This document shows positions 52,124 to 57,117 of a stretch of DNA of 57,117 bases, one piece after another (the first letter of the stretch is position 1; each line of letters begins with the position of its first letter). The translations under genes and the position numbers were made by a program. Source of the stretch: an uncultured Bacteroidales bacterium (GTDB taxonomy: Bacteria; Bacteroidota; Bacteroidia; Bacteroidales; Bacteroidaceae); the NCBI GenBank assembly GCA_902771725.1, contig CACXXT010000013.1, forward strand, positions 1 to 57,117, read 5' to 3'. The notes under the pieces are model-generated. The model was not told where the DNA came from. It was given only the letters and a program-made list of their open reading frames with translations, and did no database searches.

Positions 52124-53929
52124 ATGAGACGAATCATCCATAGAACTATTCTGATGGTACTCTTCGCACTGGTCGCCGTGTCATTGGACACGGCGGCACA
52201 GTCGCTTTCGCTCAATACCATCTCCACCATCGCCAAGAGCGACCCCCTCATCATCACGGGTGCCGTTGGAACACAGAACACCTACCGCTACAGTTCGGCG
52301 GGCAACGGCTATGCCTCCCCCATGAGCAATAGCATCTATGCCAACCTGAACATCAGCGTGTACGGAATCTCCATGCCCTTCGCTCTCTATTTCACCAACG
52401 ACGGGCTTGACTGGAACTATCCCCACCTGGCCTTCCACATCACGCCGGCCTACAAGAACTGGCGTGGTCACTTTGGCCAGAGCTCAATGTCCTTCAGTCC
52501 CTATGTCATGAACACCTCGTTCAATGGCATAGGGCTGGAGTACAATTCCGAGCGCGTGCGTGTGGGCGCCTTCTACGGCACCCTTCGCAGCGCCATCAAC
52601 GACGACCCCACCGACCCCTTCGCGCGCCAGCCTCAGTACAAGCGCGTAGGCTGGGGTTTCAAGGCCGGCTACGGCTCGGGCCGCAACTACATCGATCTCT
52701 ACGTTCTCCGTGCCTACGACCGTCCTAAATCCCTCGATGAGCAGTGGCGCCGCTATATCTCCCCGCAAGAGAATGTGGCCATCGGCTTGAAGGGCGCCCT
52801 CGCCCCCACCAAATGGCTGAGCTTCACCGGCAACATTGCCACCTCCCTCTTCTCCACAGACACCGAGGCCCCGAAACTCGACACCCTTGCCACTCCCGCG
52901 GCCAGCCGCTTCAGCAACGCCATCATGGACATCCGCTATTCGTCCATGGCGCGCTTTGCCGGCGACGTCAATGTCAACCTCACCTTCCCCGGCATCTCCG
53001 GCTCCGTCACCTACCGCCTCGTTCAGCCCGACTACACCTCGCTTGGCACCTACTACATGGCCAACAACTACCACAGTCTGGGCCTCTCGCTGACCACGAT
53101 GCTCTTCCGCAAGATATCCCTCGCCGGTAACTTCTCCGGCCAGGCAGACAACCTCACCAACCGCCAGATGTACACCACCCGCGGTTTCATCTATTCCGCC
53201 ATGGCCAGCACCCGCCTTGGCGAACACTTCAACATCAGTGCCGGCTACAACGGCTACACCCAGGTTCAGGGCGACGGCACAGCCCGTGTCAATGACACCA
53301 CCCGCGTACACCGCCGCACGTCCAGTTTCACCTGCACCCCCTCCTACATGACCGACAACGATACCTTTGGCCACTCGGCATCCCTCTCCTTCAACTACAC
53401 AGGCAACAAAGACCTGAATAAGTTCGCCATAGGCGAGAGCGATGTCAAGACCATGGCTATCGGCGCCAACTACACCTTTAGCGTCAAACCCTGGAACACC
53501 GACTTCGGCGTTACCCTCAGCAACCAGACCTCCCGCGGCTACAAGACGAAGTACACCAGCCGCATCGGCACCCTCTCCACGGGCCACACTTTCTTCGAAG
53601 AAAATCCGCTCGTCGTCTCCGGCTCCATCTCGTTGGTCTACAACGAGGTAGAGCGTCAGAGCAAGAGCCTCAACATAGGTGGCGACATCAGTGCCAGCTA
53701 CACCCTGAAGCAGTATCACGTCTTCTCCGCCTCCGCCTCAATTTATAAGTACGGCGACGTCAATCCCACCAAGCTTCGCAGCAGCCTCGACCGCACCGAC
53801 ATCACCGTCAGCCTCAACTACGCCTATACCTTCAGCCTCTTCGCCATCAAGAACAAGGAAGAGCGCGGCATCTTCAAGCAGAAATGGATGCAGCGTCTAT
53901 CCGAGATTTCCGAAGGATTCTCAGAATAA
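52124..53929 (+). CDS. Outer-membrane beta-barrel protein of an export locus
   Basis: A 601-residue protein with a signal sequence (MRRIIHRTILMVLFALVAVS...) and, throughout, alternating hydrophobic/polar strands with aromatic girdles typical of a large outer-membrane barrel (IYANLNISVYGISMPFALYF, GWGFKAGYGSGRNYIDLYVL, LKQYHVFSASASIYKYGDVN). I estimate 20 or more strands. The C-terminal region ends in a short soluble helix (KQKWMQRLSEISEGFSE) rather than the usual aromatic strand end. It lies between two large secreted proteins, a layout known for Bacteroidota giant surface-protein loci, and may anchor or export them. No specific family name is certain. Confidence 0.7.
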   Translation: MRRIIHRTILMVLFALVAVSLDTAAQSLSLNTISTIAKSDPLIITGAVGTQNTYRYSSAGNGYASPMSNSIYANLNISVYGISMPFALYFTNDGLDWNYPHLAFHITPAYKNWRGHFGQSSMSFSPYVMNTSFNGIGLEYNSERVRVGAFYGTLRSAINDDPTDPFARQPQYKRVGWGFKAGYGSGRNYIDLYVLRAYDRPKSLDEQWRRYISPQENVAIGLKGALAPTKWLSFTGNIATSLFSTDTEAPKLDTLATPAASRFSNAIMDIRYSSMARFAGDVNVNLTFPGISGSVTYRLVQPDYTSLGTYYMANNYHSLGLSLTTMLFRKISLAGNFSGQADNLTNRQMYTTRGFIYSAMASTRLGEHFNISAGYNGYTQVQGDGTARVNDTTRVHRRTSSFTCTPSYMTDNDTFGHSASLSFNYTGNKDLNKFAIGESDVKTMAIGANYTFSVKPWNTDFGVTLSNQTSRGYKTKYTSRIGTLSTGHTFFEENPLVVSGSISLVYNEVERQSKSLNIGGDISASYTLKQYHVFSASASIYKYGDVNPTKLRSSLDRTDITVSLNYAYTFSLFAIKNKEERGIFKQKWMQRLSEISEGFSE

Positions 53930-53984
53930 GCATCAGAGAAATTAAAGAATATAAGAATATAAAAATACAATTATATATAAGGTC

Positions 53985-56900
53985 ATGATAGCCCAGATCT
54001 CTCATAAATCCCATAAGAACCATGAGTCCCACAAGACCCATGCTTTCTTCAGAGCCCTCTCTCTATCTATCTTCTTATTTTTCTCATTTTTTAATTTCTC
54101 ATTTTCCCTCTTCGCCCAGGAAGTCACGGTGACGGTCACTCCGACGCAGCCCATCCTGCCTCCGCAGGTGATGCTCTACATCACGGAGCCATCCAACTAC
54201 TTCAACATCTCCCTGACTAACACGGGCAAGGACGACGCCAACGTCTACCTCGTCATGCAGGTGGAGCAGGTCATGCCCTCCAGCGGCCTCAGCCTGAGCA
54301 CTCCCGCCCGTCGGCAGCCTAAGCTGCCCATCGTGATACCTGCCGGTAGCACACACATCCTTTCTCCTTCTGAGATCCGCAGCCTCTTCAACCACATTCC
54401 CCTGAATGAGATCCAGGCTCCTCAAGACCTCTTCGACAACTACGCCAATGGTTCCTTTGGCCTCCTGCCTGAAGGACAGTATGAACTTCACATGACCGCT
54501 TATCGCTGGAATCTGGCCCTGGCCGAACCTGTCGTCGCCAGTTCCCCCAGCGGCGGCAGTGCAGTATTCAGCGTCTGCTACAACGCCCAGGCTCCCGAAT
54601 TTCTAACACCTATGTCTGCCACTCCTGGTCTCTTGGGTGTGGCCGACATGAATCCCATGGCCCCTCAGTTCACCTGGACGGCTCCTGTCGTAGCCTGCAA
54701 CCCCAGTGCACTGCAGTACACCTATTCCCTGCGCATCGTCGAACTCCTGCCCGGTCAGGCTCCCGACAACTCCATGGACAGCAACCCCGTTGTCTATCAG
54801 GCCACGAACCTCAGCACCCCCATGTGCATGATTCCACAGACCGTCATCAAGATGATGACGGAGGGCAAGACCTACGCCGCACAGATCACCGCGACCTCGG
54901 CCAATGTCAACCGGGCCATGTTCAACTATGTCAGCATAGCCAACAACGGCAAGAGCACCTACAAGCTCTTCCGCCTGCAATCCTCCGCTCCAATTCCAAC
55001 ACCTGGTGGCAGTGGCGGAAGTGCCATAGATGATACCGACGAAGACGTTGACGATAGCGATGATGACGAAGGAGATCTTGCAGATGGCTTCGAGATCCGT
55101 ATGGGTCATTCCTCGGGGGTTGGCAGCGTCAATAAGGATTCACTCTACACCTACCGCAATCCGGTCATCCAGAAACCATCCTTCATAGAAGGAGGCACTC
55201 GTCAGATTTTCACTCACGAACCCATCAGTGTTGAATGGGACCCTGCTTGGCACATCGGAGGTGACGGTCCCCACCCTGAAGACAACCAGTTCGAATATGA
55301 AGTACGCATCTACAATGGTGGACAGGAAGCCGATCGTGAGGAAGCGATGAAAACCGAACCGATCTGGAAACTTCGCACCAACGAACACTCCACAACTGTT
55401 AAATGGGAGGATCTCGAGAAGAATGCGGCTGTGGGAGACTATCTTGTTCTGGAAGTTAAACCCATCGTTGTCAAGGGCGAAAGCATCGCTTTCACCGAGG
55501 ATGGCAACATTAAGGACTTTGGCATCAACGAACGCCTGAGCAAGAAGTACTTCCAGTGCGAAGCCAGAGTGAACATCAACAATACGACCCCAACTTCGAT
55601 GAGCGCCCAGGATCTCAAGGGCAAGGAAATTTGGGTCGGCGAGTACAAGCTCACCATCGATGATATCAAAGGTTCAGGCTCAATGGGCTTCAGTGGCACG
55701 GGCCGTGTGGAGTGGAAGCCTTTTGGCTTCAGCCTCATGGTCTGCGTGACCTTCGACAAACTGATGATTAACGATGACTACATCGTCTATGACGGTGTGT
55801 GCGTGAGTGCCAAGGCTCCGGAGATGATGAGCAGCATGGAAGTCGTCGACAAACTCTTCTCCGACTGGGGCATCGACAACCTCATCGGCTCTACCGGACT
55901 TCCCTATGCCAACAAATTGCAGGACGAAGCCAAGGGTAAAATCAAAAGTCTGGCAGAGAAGGCCAACATAGGTTCTTACTATAAGAAACTACAGGACGGC
56001 AAGGAAATCGGCAAGCTTCTCACCACAGGCAAGATGGACAAGGTCTACATGCCCGTCCGCTTCCCTGAAAGCATCATGCCAGCCAACTTCGATGCCGTAG
56101 ACCTCCAGATTGCGGAGATGAAGTTCGCTGCAACCTACGCTACCATGAACATTGTCGGCGAGGCCACTCTGCCCGAGTGCGACATCCTCAAGAGCAAGGT
56201 GCTTCTTTTTGGCGCACCCCGAATCTGTATCTCCCCCAACAGCTTCCTGCCGGAAGACGGACACATTGCCTTGCTTGGCGATTTCACCCTGACCCCCTCT
56301 GCCGACATCGAGATGACCTTCAAGGCTCCTAAGGATCTCCTCGAACCTAAGGATGGCTGCTACATTTCGTGGACATCATACGAAGAAGGCACCAAATTGG
56401 AACTCTTAGGAATCGATGCGGACTTGAAGATTGCCGATCTCGTCAAGGACATCAATGGCACGCCCACAGAGGAGATTCCCATCATGAACCTCAAGGCATC
56501 CGTAGGCAGTTGGGAAGACTTCCTTGTAGATCGTGTCACCATCGAGGACTTCCAGGTCAAGGATCTCCCGGGTTGGACATTCAAGGCCAGCGACATCGTC
56601 TATGACCACTCTACTGCCCGCAACTCCGATCACATGGGCACCTTCCCCAAAGGCTATGACAAGGAGAAGGCAGGCATGAAGATCGACGGAGTTCTCAATG
56701 ACCTGAACTGGCAAGGTCTGCACATCGGCAAGGTTGGTGTCGGCTTCCCGAAGTCCCTGCAAGTGGGCGTCGGCGACGACAAGGGCGACAAGCGCCTGTG
56801 GGTCGAAGCCAAGGAGATGTACTGGGACCAGAGCGGTGTCACCGTGACGGTAGGTGCCGAGAACCTCTTCGAGGGCAAGGAAGGCACCCTCGGCGGATGG

Positions 56901-57117
56901 GGCATCAGTCTCGACGAAGCCCACGTGCAGATTATCCAGAGCAACTTCGACAATGCCGGCTTCTCCGGACAGATCAATATTCCCATCTTCAAGACCGCCT
57001 CGGGCGACCGCGCTTCCAAGAAGGATGGTGAGGGCGACAAGGGCAAAGCCAAGGAAAAAGAGCGATTCGGCAACGTGGACTACACCTGCCAGATACGCAA
57101 CCTCACCGAGCGTTTCT
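53985..57117 (+). CDS. Giant secreted TANFOR-type protein, 3' end outside the window
   Basis: At least 1044 codons are open to the window end without stop. The start (MIAQISHKSHKNHESHKTH) is a His/Ser/Lys run, followed by a hydrophobic signal core and cleavage near SLFAQ/EVTVTV. Residues about 45-190 (VTVTVTPTQPILPPQVMLYI, GKDDANVYLVMQVEQV, FNHIPLNEIQAPQDLFDNYA) match the N-terminus of Bacteroidota TANFOR proteins. Fibronectin-like modules come next, with a DDTDEDVDDSDDDEGD acidic stretch near 350 and long repetitive beta domains thereafter. It is read with the upstream barrel gene. A structural or adhesive surface function is likely; the missing end would show whether it has a sorting tail. 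Confidence 0.75.
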   Translation, partial: MIAQISHKSHKNHESHKTHAFFRALSLSIFLFFSFFNFSFSLFAQEVTVTVTPTQPILPPQVMLYITEPSNYFNISLTNTGKDDANVYLVMQVEQVMPSSGLSLSTPARRQPKLPIVIPAGSTHILSPSEIRSLFNHIPLNEIQAPQDLFDNYANGSFGLLPEGQYELHMTAYRWNLALAEPVVASSPSGGSAVFSVCYNAQAPEFLTPMSATPGLLGVADMNPMAPQFTWTAPVVACNPSALQYTYSLRIVELLPGQAPDNSMDSNPVVYQATNLSTPMCMIPQTVIKMMTEGKTYAAQITATSANVNRAMFNYVSIANNGKSTYKLFRLQSSAPIPTPGGSGGSAIDDTDEDVDDSDDDEGDLADGFEIRMGHSSGVGSVNKDSLYTYRNPVIQKPSFIEGGTRQIFTHEPISVEWDPAWHIGGDGPHPEDNQFEYEVRIYNGGQEADREEAMKTEPIWKLRTNEHSTTVKWEDLEKNAAVGDYLVLEVKPIVVKGESIAFTEDGNIKDFGINERLSKKYFQCEARVNINNTTPTSMSAQDLKGKEIWVGEYKLTIDDIKGSGSMGFSGTGRVEWKPFGFSLMVCVTFDKLMINDDYIVYDGVCVSAKAPEMMSSMEVVDKLFSDWGIDNLIGSTGLPYANKLQDEAKGKIKSLAEKANIGSYYKKLQDGKEIGKLLTTGKMDKVYMPVRFPESIMPANFDAVDLQIAEMKFAATYATMNIVGEATLPECDILKSKVLLFGAPRICISPNSFLPEDGHIALLGDFTLTPSADIEMTFKAPKDLLEPKDGCYISWTSYEEGTKLELLGIDADLKIADLVKDINGTPTEEIPIMNLKASVGSWEDFLVDRVTIEDFQVKDLPGWTFKASDIVYDHSTARNSDHMGTFPKGYDKEKAGMKIDGVLNDLNWQGLHIGKVGVGFPKSLQVGVGDDKGDKRLWVEAKEMYWDQSGVTVTVGAENLFEGKEGTLGGWGISLDEAHVQIIQSNFDNAGFSGQINIPIFKTASGDRASKKDGEGDKGKAKEKERFGNVDYTCQIRNLTERF

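Overview
The window looks like a chromosomal piece of a Bacteroidales bacterium, most likely Prevotellaceae. Pointers seen in the sequence are: promoters of the Bacteroidota form TTTG-N19/20-TAnnTTTG in front of many genes; secreted proteins ending in a Y-[DN]-L-x-G-x...G-x-x-I-x-x-G-x-K-x-[IV]-[KR] tail like a type IX secretion (T9SS) signal; a PorT-like barrel; a GldH lipoprotein next to a RicT/PSP1 protein; and a hybrid two-component regulator with an AraC output.

Layout. 1-4200: a large secreted multi-domain surface protein on the minus strand. 4200-8580: an accessory stretch with remnants of an Rpn-type nuclease and a HEPN protein, an orphan MNT nucleotidyltransferase, a RelE/ParE-like toxin with a candidate antitoxin, and a DUF4143 AAA ATPase. 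Three copies of a promoter-bearing repeat (4585, 5356, 6173) and a dense composite intergenic repeat (7842-8466) lie here. 8580-12700: a second large surface protein followed by a 61-residue peptide and a strong terminator, then a promoter-bearing remnant of an ATPase gene. 13000-22350: carbohydrate use, with a GH31 alpha-xylosidase-like enzyme, a GPH sugar symporter and an intracellular GH43 on the plus strand, and rnhB and a GH2 beta-galactosidase on the minus strand. 22400-32990: mostly housekeeping genes: tRNA-Met(CAT), a 2[4Fe-4S] ferredoxin, rplS, a domain-permuted 5'-nucleotidase lipoprotein, divergent umuC and umuD, class I fumarase, metF, holB, ricT and gldH. 33000-41460: a BNR-repeat secreted protein, a porT-cvfB-lolD operon behind a Kef-type antiporter, and asd. 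41460-48780: a PL11 rhamnogalacturonan lyase fused to autotransporter-like repeats, convergent with a TPR-containing hybrid histidine kinase/AraC regulator. 48990 to the end: an apparent three-gene export unit (Ig-like secreted protein, outer-membrane beta-barrel, and a giant secreted protein cut by the window edge).

How the parts fit. GH31, the symporter and GH43 form a short pathway in which xylosides are trimmed outside the cytoplasm, imported by cation symport and cleaved inside. PL11 and its neighbouring regulator suggest pectin (rhamnogalacturonan I) sensing and breakdown. Six large secreted proteins share the same short C-terminal tail, which points to a common export and anchoring route consistent with the PorT-like protein. 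The accessory region is notable for genes that have lost their middle or 5' part while their promoter survives, and for repeated promoter cassettes in front of small defence or toxin-like genes.

All statements come from reading the sequence. No database search was possible, so family names rest on recognised motifs and domain order.
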